40,975 nt of DNA, taken from Zygnema cylindricum (Eukaryota; Streptophyta; Zygnematophyceae; Zygnematales; Zygnemataceae). The translations under genes and the position numbers were made by a program. A model generated the notes under the pieces. That model was not told where the DNA came from. It saw only the letters and a list, made by a program, of their open reading frames with translations, and did no database searches. The stretch is taken from positions 134,146 through 175,120 of the forward strand of contig JBBHKE010000691.1 of the NCBI GenBank assembly GCA_037447655.1, written 5' to 3'. Positions 11,501-20,960 of the stretch are shown piece after piece; within the stretch, counting starts at the first letter, position 1, and every line of letters starts with the position of its first letter.

Positions 11501-13990
11501 TTTTAATCATCTTTTGGTCAGTTTTTTGGTCAACCTTTGGTCATCTTTTGATAATGTTACCCGATGTTTGACCAAATATCGGGTACACGTGACCAAAAAT
11601 ATGAACAAAAGAAAGCCAAAAAACCAAACAAATTTTAATGGCTAGCGTTCTTCACAGTATTTTATGATTTTGGTACAAAAACGCACAATGATAGAAATAG
11701 GGCCATTATTCATTCAGATTAACAGCTGTAAAATGTGCATTAGTAAAATAAATAATAAAAACAAAATATCAGTAGATTAAGTCCTAATCTGAATGGGAAT
11801 ATTTTCTGCATACTAAAGCGTTTGAAAATAATATGATATCATTTTGAAAGGCAGGGAAAAAAACAAATAAGACACTGAAACGCAATCATAAACTCAGAAC
11901 TCAAAAAATCATTTTTTTACAAAAGTTTCTTTATTTGGCATGAACATGTAAATTTCAACAGCAAACAGCAAATCGACTTACCATGTCAATGATTAAAATA
12001 ATAACCAATATGCCAAAAAGGTATAAACTCGTTATATTAACGACAATAAAATGAGCTCATTCACATTATAGTATGTTAGCTTACAATCTTTTACGTGTTT
12101 CTACAGGCAATTCACAAAATCGAGAATGCAACTATCGTGTTCATATGCCATATTATTGAGAAATTCTTAGGATAAGAGTAAGACAAAAAGATTAGACTAA
12201 AAATTCACAAACCTTGCTGTGATCGACGGTGATAGGCAGGTCAAGAAGGTAATGTCCCTCTTTTGCGGCTTTTAATTCAGCATCACTTAACAATTTATAT
12301 TGACTTTTCTCCATTATACGAAACAGAGTCACCAAAAAACGATCTTCAAGATTTTCCACTTGTGTTGGTGAAAGATTTTGCTTTTCCAGTTTCTTCTGTC
12401 CACCGACTGGATCAAAGAGCATAAACAATTGCTGAAAAAAAAAAAAAGGGAAAAAAAAAAGAGAAAAAAAAGGTACAAGGAAAAAGTTACTCTCACATGC
12501 CTTGGTGAAGAAGATTGCAGACAAAAAAACAAGCTTTGACTTTTCGCTTCTTTACAGATCATAACATAGTTACACCAAACATTTGAAACTAATTGTACAT
12601 CCCTTTGAAAAAAAAGAGGGACAGAAGTATAATATCGGTAAACCTTACTGACAAAAATGTTACTGTTAATGCACGAAAGTTCGGAAGGCTAATTCAGATT
12701 CTTGCCTTTTACTATTTTCATTAACAGCTCATCACTTCAAAAAATAAAAAACAATTAATAATCTTCACGTACCTTCATTTCCTCAAACTGACGATTATAC
12801 CAAGCTCGAATTGTGGCCTCTACTCTCGTGCAAAACACCAAAAACTCTTGTTTGTCCATGTCATTCACTGCAAATAACAATATTTGATAGAAAACACAAA
12901 ACAAATATGTTAAGGAAAGCATTGCAACTGACACCCAAACAACAATCTGTCATTCGGTAGAAACAAGTAATCTTGGTAAAATAAATGTAATTTCTTTTTG
13001 ACTTTTCAAGCAACTACCATTAAGTTTTTCTCAATTCAGGACACAACTGTCCCATAAAGGTGATAAAAATATCACAACCTCTTGAACATCATATACCTTC
13101 ATCAGAAATACTTTAGTGGTTCACAAAGACAAACCGCCCTATTTCAAGAACCATATTAAAAAACGTTGACAGCAAAGTTGAAAATTTAAAAACTATCTTT
13201 CCGTTAAAAACATTTATGCTTTTATCCTGCAACTTTTGAGAAGGAAAGTCGGATTCTGCAACGATTAGATATAGAACACCACCCGTCACAGTTTATCATA
13301 ATTAACTACACTGTATGATGTTCTGCCATAATTAACTACACTCAATGATTTTCTGCCGCGTGGCTCATTACGGGCCACTTAGCTAAATATCGTTATTACC
13401 ATTAACTTATGATTTTTCGGTGAAGAAAGCACGCACAAATATTAGAGTAATCAACTCTAATGGCACTAGCAATGCTTACCGATTAACTCCGAGAGCCCTC
13501 CAATAAGACGGGGTTTCAAGGTGCCGATGACAGATTCCCTCTCAATGGGAATAATTCCCTTCACGCCTTCAGCCTGAACAGGAGGAAAGGAAAAGAAAGG
13601 AACGCATCAGTTCAGAAACATCTGTTATTGTCCATCACAATCCATGAGAGTTACTTGTACGAAAGTTACTTATATTTCAAAACAACACAATTCTCTCAAT
13701 CAAAATTCTCATAAAACAAAGGAAGCATGCAAAGTCCAAGGATGGCTTGTAATAAAAAACAAACAAGATCAGTAGTCCATCAAATAACAGCAAGTGGAGT
13801 TCTGAGATTTCTCTGAGAAGATTCCATTCAAATTCGTCCGTGTAATCCACATTGAATAGCTGCCAAAAAAAAGTTCACAAACCAAACGCTATTTCGCATT
13901 CACTTTGAGCAGTTCGAAAGTTACTCAAGGACGCCAGTTGTCAAATGCATAGTTAGCTTGAGAAGCCAAAAGATATAAAACGCATACCAT
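3325..13990 (-). CDS. DUF3754 (TMEM143 / At3g19340-like) membrane protein gene, intron-rich
   Basis: The gene encodes a predicted membrane protein of the DUF3754 family, whose biochemical role is unknown. Fifteen exon segments were found on the (-) strand by matching the family and then requiring AG/GT sites and continuous phase: 14045-13988, 13573-13480, 12867-12773, 12431-12213, 11016-10945, 9614-9502, 8617-8495, 7929-7861, 7443-7344, 6848-6777, 6355-6258, 5722-5605, 4544-4485, 3954-3844 and 3420-3325. Every junction keeps the frame, and no internal stop appears. From the ATG at 13990-13988 the product is about 480 residues, close to my recollection of the plant homologues. That ATG is the last codon of its exon, and the next codon begins AEGVKGIIPIERESVIG, where plant relatives also start. 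The 5' exon stays open upstream, so a longer N-terminus is possible. Confidence 0.85.
4851..4916. repeat. GA-rich microsatellite in an intron of the DUF3754 gene
   Basis: An interrupted GAGAAGGAGAGG tract on the + strand (CT-rich in the transcript) inside the 4545-5604 intron. Confidence 0.8.
5515..5576. repeat. (CT)n microsatellite close to a 5' splice site
   Basis: At least 23 uninterrupted CT dinucleotides with short imperfect flanks. On the sense (-) strand it is (GA)n starting about 29 bases after the donor at 5604-5603 of the exon 5722-5605. Length instability is expected. Confidence 0.95.
8087..8196. repeat. Tandem duplication, two 55-bp units, in an intron
   Basis: Units 8087-8141 and 8142-8196 are about 85-90% identical and abut directly. 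They lie in the 7930-8494 intron of the DUF3754 gene. No coding potential. Confidence 0.8.
8252..8490. repeat. Intronic array of decayed copies of the adjacent exon end and splice donor
   Basis: The 3' end of the exon 8617-8495 with its donor reads, on the + strand, TCACCTGAGACTCATAGTTT followed by the rest of the exon. Related units begin near 8252, 8341 and 8401 in the intron that follows. The 8252 unit also carries a copy of the exon bases at 8517-8555 (about 85% match) and has lost its GT. The 8401 unit keeps CAG followed by GTGAGA at 8411-8412, an apparently functional decoy donor. Confidence 0.75.
9140..9366. repeat. Polypyrimidine (+) tract downstream of exon 9614-9502
   Basis: Degenerate CTCCCTCTCC repeat, including three near-identical 18-base units of TCTCCCTCTCCCT type at about 9295-9350. 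In the transcript it is purine-rich and lies about 135 bases after the donor of exon 9614-9502. Confidence 0.9.
9676..9916. repeat. Polypurine (+) tract upstream of exon 9614-9502
   Basis: Degenerate GAGGGAGAGGAAGG repeat on the + strand, so pyrimidine-rich in the transcript. It begins about 60 bases before the acceptor of exon 9614-9502. It is broadly complementary to the tract at 9140-9366. Confidence 0.9.
10451..10626. mobile_element. Decayed MITE in an intron (family member 1)
   Basis: The left end GGACACCACCCATCGCTTCT is similar to the reverse complement of the right end, which reads GGACTAAACCCATTGTCATT. The inside shares GGCTCATTNNGGGCCACTT with the element at 13272-13476. About 176 bp, no ORF, ends poorly preserved. 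It lies in the 9615-10944 intron. Confidence 0.55.
10945..11016 (-). other. 72-bp exon of the DUF3754 gene set between two intronic MITEs
   Basis: This exon codes LDEKLLARYF through NLPSYGGQ. It is the only coding segment between the element ending near 10626 and the one starting near 11165, so both of its introns were enlarged by related transposons. Acceptor GATGCAG and donor GTGAAT are intact. Confidence 0.8.
11165..11367. mobile_element. MITE in an intron (family member 2)
   Basis: Imperfect terminal inverted repeats: the left end reads CTATACAGCCCATCGTTTTA, and the reverse complement of the right end reads CTATACCGCTCATCGTTATT. About 203 bp, no coding capacity. The inner right half, with TATGATTTTC and ATTAACTCTAATAACG, is shared with the element at 13272-13476. 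Its end sequence also resembles the terminal repeat of the element at 26074-26302. Confidence 0.7.
11514..11600. repeat. Clustered TTGGTCA motifs in inverted arrangement with a hairpin
   Basis: Three TTGGTCA copies near 11514-11544 face two TGACCAA copies at about 11569 and 11590. Between and over them lies a perfect 8-bp stem (TACCCGAT, 11558-11565, and ATCGGGTA, 11578-11585) with a 12-base loop. It lies in the 11017-12212 intron. Confidence 0.6.
13272..13476. mobile_element. Decayed MITE abutting a 5' splice site (family member 3)
   Basis: The left end TATAGAACACCACCCGTCA matches member 1 (TATAGGACACCACCCATCG). The middle shares GGCTCATTACGGGCCACTT with it. The right part shares TTATGATTTT and the AACTCTAAT end with member 2. 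The right end falls within a few bases of the splice donor at 13479-13478 of exon 13573-13480. Confidence 0.6.
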
Positions 13991-14393
13991 GTTTATCGAA
14001 TTTGTGAACAACCAATTTACAAGCCGCGGTTGCTTCCCTTGAAATCTGAAGCAATACGATCCCCAACCAAAAAAGAAAAATAATAATCAGTTTTCATGAA
14101 GACATTCAGCCATTGATTAAACAAACAAATAACATTTAAGAACCAAGAACCTAGAGGGTCGTAAAAAAAGCAAAAGCATTCAACAATTTATTAAACAAAC
14201 AAACGATATCTAGAAACAGAAAACCTCAAGGATCATCAATGAGACACCCGTCCAAGGCAAGCACCTAAGGCTAACCTATAAACAGGAAACGAGAAAAACC
14301 AGAAATTCTGTAAAAAGAAATTACCTTTTGGATACAATTTTTTGGCAATCAACTTTCACCGGCACACTTTAAACGTATTAAGGTTCACTAAAA

Positions 14394-14515
14394 CACCTAA
14401 ATTGATGTAAACCACAAACACCTAACTTGACATAAGACAACAAACACCTGAATCGATATAAACCACAAACACCTAAACTGATGCAAACCACAAACATCTA
14501 AATATAAATTACAAA
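14394..14515. repeat. Degenerate 25-bp tandem array
   Basis: About five units of the type CACCTAAATTGATGTAAACC plus ACAAA, diverging along the array. It lies upstream of the first resolved exon of the DUF3754 gene. No coding frame. Confidence 0.7.
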
Positions 14516-14787
14516 CAAGCCGCAAAGACCTTAATTGATGTACGGCACATAAGGCCACAGGCAACAGCAATAAGATGTGTCCATATCAATAACCTATTAC
14601 ACTGACTTCATCAGTCACAAAACAAAGCAAAGACTTAAAAACAACTTTAAAAGTTCTAGCTTCAAATGAGAGAGAATTTCAAAACAACAAAAGAAAAACA
14701 TCAATCAAAAGCTTTAAAGTTCTAGTTTAAAATTGAGAGAGAACACCAGTAAGTTGAGAGAGGGACATGTAGAGGAAAACATCTCAA

Positions 14788-14862
14788 AATCACAAGGAGA
14801 CAAAAAAAACAAAATCCCAAGGAGACAAAAAGCTACAAATTTCACAAGGAGACAAAAAACTA
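14788..14862. repeat. Short tandem array of CACAAGGAGACAAAAA units
   Basis: Three copies of an AAGGAGACAAAAA core spaced about 30-35 bases apart in A-rich DNA. Confidence 0.6.
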
Positions 14863-15485
14863 CCAAAATCAAGAGACTAGATTTCTCCGTAAGGAGGAAA
14901 AAATTACAAGATTTACTTACAAATCTATTCTGCATATGTAAGGATCGTTAGTATCAGAATCAAAAGTTTAACCGATCACTTCACAAAAAAAGCATCATAA
15001 TATTCTATATAAAACTCTTATTGTTGAAACTGACTCCAGACAAGACGACTCCTTTTCACAACAAATTCTACTTCGTGGACTTTCATATTTCTTAACGTAC
15101 TGCTGCCCTAATTTGTTCTGTCTTGAAACTGAAAAATTTCACTTGACTTAATTTAATTTCAGCTTTTCCACTCAAATAAGAATTTGCAATCCGTAGGAAA
15201 AGAATAAATAAGAAAAGGACAAAAAGACACAACATCCAGCAAATGAAGTCTTACTTGTTCACTTTCTCTTACTTGTTCTCAAGCTCGGATACGTCCCCCT
15301 CTCTCCCTCGCCTTCCTCTGTCGCCTTTGACTCTGAGCACACACTCTCTCTTTCTCTCTCTTTCTCTCTTCCCCTCTCTCTTGCTTTAACTACTATTGTA
15401 CTGCAGAAAGTCCTTGCAGAGTCTGGAGGATTAAGAATTATGGATCCCTATTGAGAATCTGGAGGATTTCAGTTCATGGTACTCT

Positions 15486-16895
15486 GTGAGAAGGAGAGGA
15501 CGAAGAGAGGAAAGTAAGAGTACACTCGGAAGACTCTTGATAAGACACGTGCTTTTCACATTCCACGTGGCGACACAAGAGCTGCCCGGAAGTATCGGCG
15601 TTTGGAAAAGCTGCCATCTCAGCAACGACTTGAACGGAAAATGTAGGAAACTGAAACTTTCTGCGCAAAAATATTTGTTACGTGGCTGGTTTTCGCAGAC
15701 ATGTCACCGTCTATCCGTACTGGACGCGTGGCTTAACAATTGCGAAAGCATATACGTGGACGGTCCGATTTTGACGATGAATTGATACTTTTTGACAGAG
15801 TCCGGATATTTACCATTTCTGTCGTGTCAGGCGCGTGGTGTTATTATTGCACAAGCGAATCAAACGAAAGAACTACAACGCGGTTGTAAAACGTAACGTT
15901 CAGTTTGCTAGGTCTTTCACATATTGCACGATAAACTGGTTTGGAGAACTCATATTTGTCGTTATGGCTTATATTGAGAAAATAAATGGACACGAGATAT
16001 CCACGGAATAAAAGACATAATATAGAGATCATGCTACAAGTTTTACAGCGACAAATTCGGTAGCTCTGGGGGCACCGTCGCGCATTTTGACTTCATAGTT
16101 TATATGTCGTTTCTCTGTCAGAATGTACGACGTGGCAGCTCCCTATGTGCTTTAGCCAATCAAAATTATAGCATAGCAATTATGGCCCAAAAGGAACTGT
16201 AGGTGCTCTCATGGCCACGTAGCATAAGACAAGAAATACATTGCCATACAATCACTGTACCTGGATATCGTACACCTGTGGCTGCACTGTACAGTACCAT
16301 ACCGTCACTCACAAGTACGGAACATCATCCCAAAGGCTAGGGTATAGAGGTCCTTCTGTTTCAGTACTTAGGGTACTTTCCCATGTAGCTTAGTCTTGCT
16401 ACTTTGTTTTTTAGCGAAGACTTTACGTACTACTTTCAGAGTGCTCCGCTGTAACGCAAAAAAATCGTTACTTTTAATTGTGACGGATGTAGACGCGGGA
16501 GTAATTTGTGACGGTTGTAGACGACTACAAAACTTCCTACGATTGATGACGTTTACAAAATAGCGACGGTTGTAGCCGTGTAAGTTTCGTGTGACATTGT
16601 AGATGCTTAGGGTTTGTGACATTTTGACGTCACGCTCTTTATGATAGCGTCGACGTCATTAATTCCAAATCTTTCCGCCATGGTTTTCCAATTTTGATTT
16701 TTCGTCTTTTTTCACTTACGCCCAAATACATTGAAAAGTAATATTTTTAGAGATCTTTCATTTGATACCATTATTGCTTTTTTTCATTGCAAGGATTGTA
16801 AGATAAACGCAAAAATGGGAGAGGGAGCGAGAAGGAGGCGCCTTCATGGACTTCGATTTAGTGGAATGGCATCCGATGCTCGAGACCCCTCCCGG
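15486..16895. other. Intergenic DNA left of retroelement copy A
   Basis: This stretch is richer in CpG than the DNA to its left. A 99-codon + frame at 15486-15785 has no recognisable motif and is probably fortuitous. Around 16478-16575 the string GTGACGG.TGTAGACG recurs two or three times. No gene was identified. The promoter of the (-) DUF3754 gene probably lies in its left part. Confidence 0.5.
16225..16260 (+). repeat. 36-bp exact dispersed repeat, left copy
   Basis: These 36 bases, starting TAAGACAAGAAATACATTGC, recur exactly at 25464-25499 in the same orientation. Sequence on both sides of the two copies differs at once. Retroelement copy A lies between them. Confidence 0.9.
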
Positions 16896-17863
16896 TGTAA
16901 CAGTAATAACGGATCGAACTTGTTTATAAAGGGGTATTTAGGTATTATGATTATAGAGTACTAAATTCGGTAGACGTCCGCGAAAGAATCACGCTATTTG
17001 GAGTTATATTTTAAAAGTTATAGCAATGGGTGTATTTAGGTGACAGCGTGGGGTCTAAATAACAAGTGGGTATCATTGAAACGGGTTAAGGGTCAAATTA
17101 GTACCGAAATTACGCGTGTACGTTTCATAAAGTTATAACGAAACGTTTAGTATGCACGGTGGTTCGTTTCGTACAAATTCTAGTACGAAACGTCACTTTC
17201 ACTTAAGGGAATTTCGTAAGAAGTTTCGCGTGCGAAATTTGTTACGCACGATCGTGCGAAGTCGCGTTTCGTTTAGCGCGCACTTTTGCACGTAAATGTT
17301 ACGTAGTGAAACGTAACGTTTGATTGGTTAGTAAAGTGCTAAGTAGTTAGTAAGAGATTTCGCACGTTTTTGCAATGGTCAGTCTGAGTCTTTGCTGATC
17401 AATGATTGGCCCAGGTAAAAGCCTGTTAAAACGGAGCGTTGACTCTGGCTTGGCGAGTCCAAGGCGATGATGGATAAATAGTGAAGTGTAAGAGGAGAGG
17501 AGACATCTTTTCCTTTGGGAAAACTTTGTGGAAATTCCGGCTGATCTTGGTCTTGAGCGATTAATACCAAATTGGAGAAAATGCATTTTTGCATTGAATC
17601 TCTTACTAACTAAATAGTGTTTTAGTAGTTAAGAGATAGAATTATTAAGAGTGGAGAGTAGTGGAAAACACTTTAATCAGAAGGGTTGAGCCACGAGGGC
17701 AAGAGACCAAGCTAATGTTATGTGGACAAAAGCTTCTTCTAATTTAAAGTTTATCCTTATATGAATGTGGTTTAATGTGGATGTGTATTTTCCAATTGTG
17801 GAATGTGTGGTTGGGATTCTGAGTAGTAATGGGATTTTCTGAGAGGTAGGAGATCCTGTTACA
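16896..17863 (+). repeat. 5' LTR of copy A
   Basis: It starts TGTAACAG and ends TGTTACA, an inverted pair. The U3 part is rich in CpG and in ACGTTTC/GAAACGT motifs. It contains two palindromes seen in the other LTRs too: GTTTCGTAC and GTACGAAAC at 17166-17191, and CGCACGATCGTGCG at 17245-17258. A TATA-like ATAAATA lies at 17474-17480. Confidence 0.95.
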
Positions 17864-17865
17864 TA

Positions 17866-17877
17866 TGGTATCGGAGC
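17866..17877 (+). other. Primer binding site of copy A (initiator tRNA-Met type)
   Basis: TGGTATCGGAGC begins two bases after the LTR. It matches the common plant TGGTATCAGAGC site, complementary to the 3' end of initiator tRNA-Met, with one change. Copy B has the same variant base, so the change is a property of the family. Confidence 0.85.
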
Positions 17878-18324
17878 TTGGTTAAAAGCCAAAGAGAAGC
17901 TTGCTCACCTGAAAATCGACTGCCGTGACCAGTGAGGGTACTCTGACCCGGGTTGGTGGAACCACACTGTGAGTGGTAGGGGATTGGAGGGAAACTAAGT
18001 GACCACACTGCTAGCGGCCGCTGGTTAGATGTGGGGCGTGTTGAGGTCATCAAGACTAAGGCGTGTTGGGCAGTGTAGCCACCGCTGAAGCTCACTCCAA
18101 TTACCTAGAGGCCAAACAAACTTGCCTTCTCTTAGCAATGATTCATGTGTAGAGGGAGGGCTTGAAGCCATGAAGGGTGAGGATGTGAGGATTAGAGAGT
18201 AAAAGATGCTGATGTAGTGGGAAGTGGGAAATTTGCTAATGGAGGAGAAAGAAAGTGGAGTACTTTACTTATTTAAGAGCAAACGAGTCCAAAAATGACT
18301 CAAAACTTTTCAAACCCTAAATTG

Positions 18325-18424
18325 TTACCTTTGATTGATTTCAATTTTGCTGTTGCAAAATATATGGTTAAATCTTACCTTTGAGAGCTTTCAATTTTGC
18401 TGTTGCAAAATTTGTGGGGAAATT
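18325..18424 (+). repeat. 50-bp tandem duplication in the leader of copy A
   Basis: Two units start with TTACCTTTGA at 18325 and 18375. Copy B has only one unit at the matching place, so the duplication arose, or was lost, after the copies separated. Confidence 0.8.
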
Positions 18425-18639
18425 CTTACTTTCTGTTTCAATGTTGGGAAATTGAAAATTTGAATTTGTACTAACTTGTTGTCAATATCTTTTTAATCTC
18501 TCAGATCTTGATCTTTTCAAAGGATTTGTTAAGGAGAAGAAGTTTTGGATTGGAGCAATCTGAGGACTTCAACTCTGCAACAATTTTTTTTGGGAAATTA
18601 TACTCTACCTTTCCTTTTGCTTAATTTAATTGTGTGATA

Positions 18640-18657
18640 ATGGCAAATTCTGCATGA
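18640..18657 (+). CDS. Upstream mini-ORF MANSA, in frame before gag (copy A)
   Basis: ATG GCA AAT TCT GCA followed by TGA, three codons before the in-frame ATG at 18667 that begins MENALSVLKKR. Copy B has the same five codons but ends in TAG (38084-38082). It is either a conserved upstream ORF or the true gag start with the same codon, perhaps TGG, knocked out twice by different G-to-A changes. Confidence 0.5.
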   Translation: MANSA

Positions 18658-18666
18658 AAACGTGAA

Positions 18667-19960
18667 ATGGAGAATGCTTTGAGTGTGTTGAAGAAGCGAA
18701 CTGTGAAATTGGTCAAAAGATTTAATAATCATGCTGCCGCTGTCGATGAAACCATTTCCGAATTGAAAAGTGAATTGAAAGTTGTTAAAGAAAATGGAAA
18801 TGTTTAAAATGAGAAATTAGATGAACTTATTAACTTAATTCAGACCAAGAATGACATGAATGACCAAAAGGATGAGAGTAATAAAAGAAATGCCAGTTTT
18901 AGGGAGGATGATCATGATAGACCTAAGAAGATAAGGGATCTGAAATTGTCTATTAGTGAGGCACCATTGTTTGATGGTAAGAGGATCGATGAGTTGGATG
19001 CTTGAATTTTTCATATGGAGTATTATTTGGAGTCTAGAAATTGCGATCGTGATGATAGCACTTCTTTTGCAGTTAGCTGTCTGAAAGGCGATGCTCAAAT
19101 TTGGTATTATACTCAGAGAAGTTCTAAATTGATTCCTGATAATACTGATTGGGAAACTTTTAAAACCGCGATCAAATCGCGTTTCTTATCTGCCACTTTT
19201 AAATCCAAGATGGAAGAAAAGTGGTTGAACTGTAAACAGACTGAATCTGTGAAGGATTATATTGTGGAATTTGACTCGACTAGCATTCATGTCATAGGTT
19301 TGACTGATGGCTAAATTGCATTTCTTGAATTGTTTGAATCCAATACTTAAATAAGAACTAAAACATCAAAAATTTAATAATTTGAAGGAATTACAAGATA
19401 AGGCATTGGAATAGAGGATCAGTTGGGGTATAATCGGGAAACTAGATCACTTAGGGGTAATTTGAATGAAGTATCAGAGTGGGATGAGGGGGAATTTGTG
19501 GATGAGGGTCTGAATGCTGCTCTGGTGAATAGGCAAAATATTTTAAAGGGAAATCAGAAAGGTGGACAGAGTGTTAATGCAAAAAACAAATTTAATAATA
19601 GAGGGGGATACATTAAGAGTCATAAACCAAGTATTAATGCTCAGAAGCTTAACCTTACCATCCCCAAATGCACTATTTGTCAGAAAAATGGTAATAGAAC
19701 ATTTGAGTGAGCACAATTGAAAAAGATTAAAATATTAACTGTTATAACTGTGGAGAGGAGGGACATTTTAGGAGAGAGTGCACAAAACCCAAAAAGAAAG
19801 TCACTTGTTTCAAATGCGGAGGTCCAAATCATTACGCTAAAGATTGTACAGATAAAGGTTCTCTCAAAACAGTCGATGTAAATGAAGGTCTCTAAAAGGA
19901 TATTGCATTATACCTAGCTGAGCAGGAAGCCCAGGAGGTGGGAAACGGAAAGGACTAACT
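18667..19960 (+). pseudogene. gag of copy A, inactivated
   Basis: This is the remnant of the nucleocapsid/capsid polyprotein that packages element RNA. The N-terminal part is a charged, coiled-coil-like segment. The middle (19015-19314) carries a Retrotrans_gag region with DWETFKTAIKSRFLSATF and KDYIVEFDS. The C-terminal part has CCHC zinc knuckles at 19740-19781 and 19806-19847. A first knuckle at 19669-19710 is dead: its His is replaced by Asn and its last Cys codon became TGA. Other breaks include TAA at codon level near 18805, TGA at 19003-19005 (TGG in copy B), a lost segment near 19312 and a TAA near 19349. It cannot make a full Gag. Confidence 0.85.
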
Positions 19961-20158
19961 GAAAGTCCTCAGTTGAGTCAACCGGATCCAGCAGTTAAAG
20001 AGTTAACTCTGGAGGGCAAATTAATGAATGGAAAAGTTAGGATAGCTAAATTTATTATGATTCTCACTACACTGCATAGTTTAAAGAACCCTTCTGATGA
20101 AATTCTCAACAATAGACCTTTGATAAGAAAATAAAGGATTGATGACACCAGACACAGT

Positions 20159-20960
20159 TTGATTAGATTTGAGTCATTAGTGGAAGGAAAACCCTTGAGA
20201 GTAATGGTTGATTCAGGTGCCACACATAATTTTATTTCACATAGATTTGTAGAGGAAAATAAAATTCCTACCGTCATAAGGGAAAAACCTTTACATGTTC
20301 AAGTGGCAAATAGTAATAAGTCGACATCAGACTTACAAACTGACACAATTGGTCATAAAATGAGAGTTGTGTGTGAAATAATGAATTTGGGAAGTGAAGA
20401 ACTAATTCTGGGAAAGCCTTGGTTAACTTAAGAAAATCCTTAAATTAATTGGGAAATTAACACCTTGAAAGTGAAGTCTGAAAACGGTTGGAAGGTTTTG
20501 CAAGCATTATCTCCTAAGAAATTGCATAGAAATCATATAAATAACATAACCAGATTAGGAGTGGAAGGTTTGATATCTGCTAAACAATTTAAAAAGCACT
20601 TAAAAGATAAAACAAATCATGCTTTCTTGTTATTAGTAACTGAGGCAGTTACTGATGAAAGGGGGGGAGAAAACACTAACATTGTTGATTTCATCACTAA
20701 ATCAGACACCACTAAAACTTTCGAAAAACTAAAATCTGATTTTGTAAGTGATATTAATACATGTGATGTTGCTGTTAAGGATTTGATTTTTGAATTTCAA
20801 GATGTTTTCCCAAGTGATTTACCCTCGGGAAGGCCACCTTCCCGAGATGTAGAACATGTTATTAACCTTGAACCTAGATGTAATCCTCCAGTCACAGGAA
20901 TTTATAAACACAGTTTCTTTGAGCAGGAGGAGTTAAAGAAACAGATCAAAAAACTCCTAG
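20159..20960 (+). pseudogene. Protease and start of reverse transcriptase region, copy A
   Basis: An aspartic retropepsin is marked by MVDSGATHNFISH, with the catalytic Asp codon at 20210-20212. A linker follows, then the conserved lead-in to reverse transcriptase: FEFQDVFPSDLP, GRPPSRDVEH and EELKKQIKKLL. Stops include two TAA near 20429 and 20441, where copy B has sense codons (GAA and CAA). In life the protease would cut the Gag-Pol polyprotein. Confidence 0.85.

Larger units (their letters stand above)
9502..14045 (-). other. Exons coding the N-terminal half of the DUF3754 protein
   Basis: Segment 14045-13988 carries 5' leader (or extra N-terminus) and the ATG. Exon 13573-13480 gives IIPIERESVIGTLKPRL, the conserved family start. 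Exon 12867-12773 gives FLVFCTRVEATIRAWYNRQF. Exon 12431-12213 gives LFDPVGGQKKLEKQNLSP and later HYLLDLPITVDHSK, the most conserved block. Exon 11016-10945 gives LDEKLLARYF and NLPSYGGQ. Exon 9614-9502 gives FRRGVGVDRTTGLF, the signature of the DUF3754 core. Phases at the joins are 0, 1, 0, 0, 0 and 2 in transcript order. Donors are GTATGC, GTAAGC, GTACGT, GTTTGT, GTGAAT and GTCAAT, so the last is a weak site. Assignment comes from remembered plant homologues; the core positions match well. Confidence 0.8.
14046..15485. other. 5' region of the DUF3754 gene; first exon(s) not resolved
   Basis: A splice acceptor (CTTCAG, ending at 14046) precedes exon 14045-13988, so at least one further upstream exon is expected. 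A possible donor, GAGAACAA then GTAAGAG, occurs near 15270 and would join in phase, but its coding frame is made of repeat-like R/G/E codons and was not accepted. CT-rich DNA at 15297-15382 may lie near the transcription start. Confidence 0.4.

Noticed and set aside
15486-15785. 99-codon + frame in the CpG-richer region
   Set aside because: No motif and no support from splice sites; overlapping frames on the other strand are equally open.
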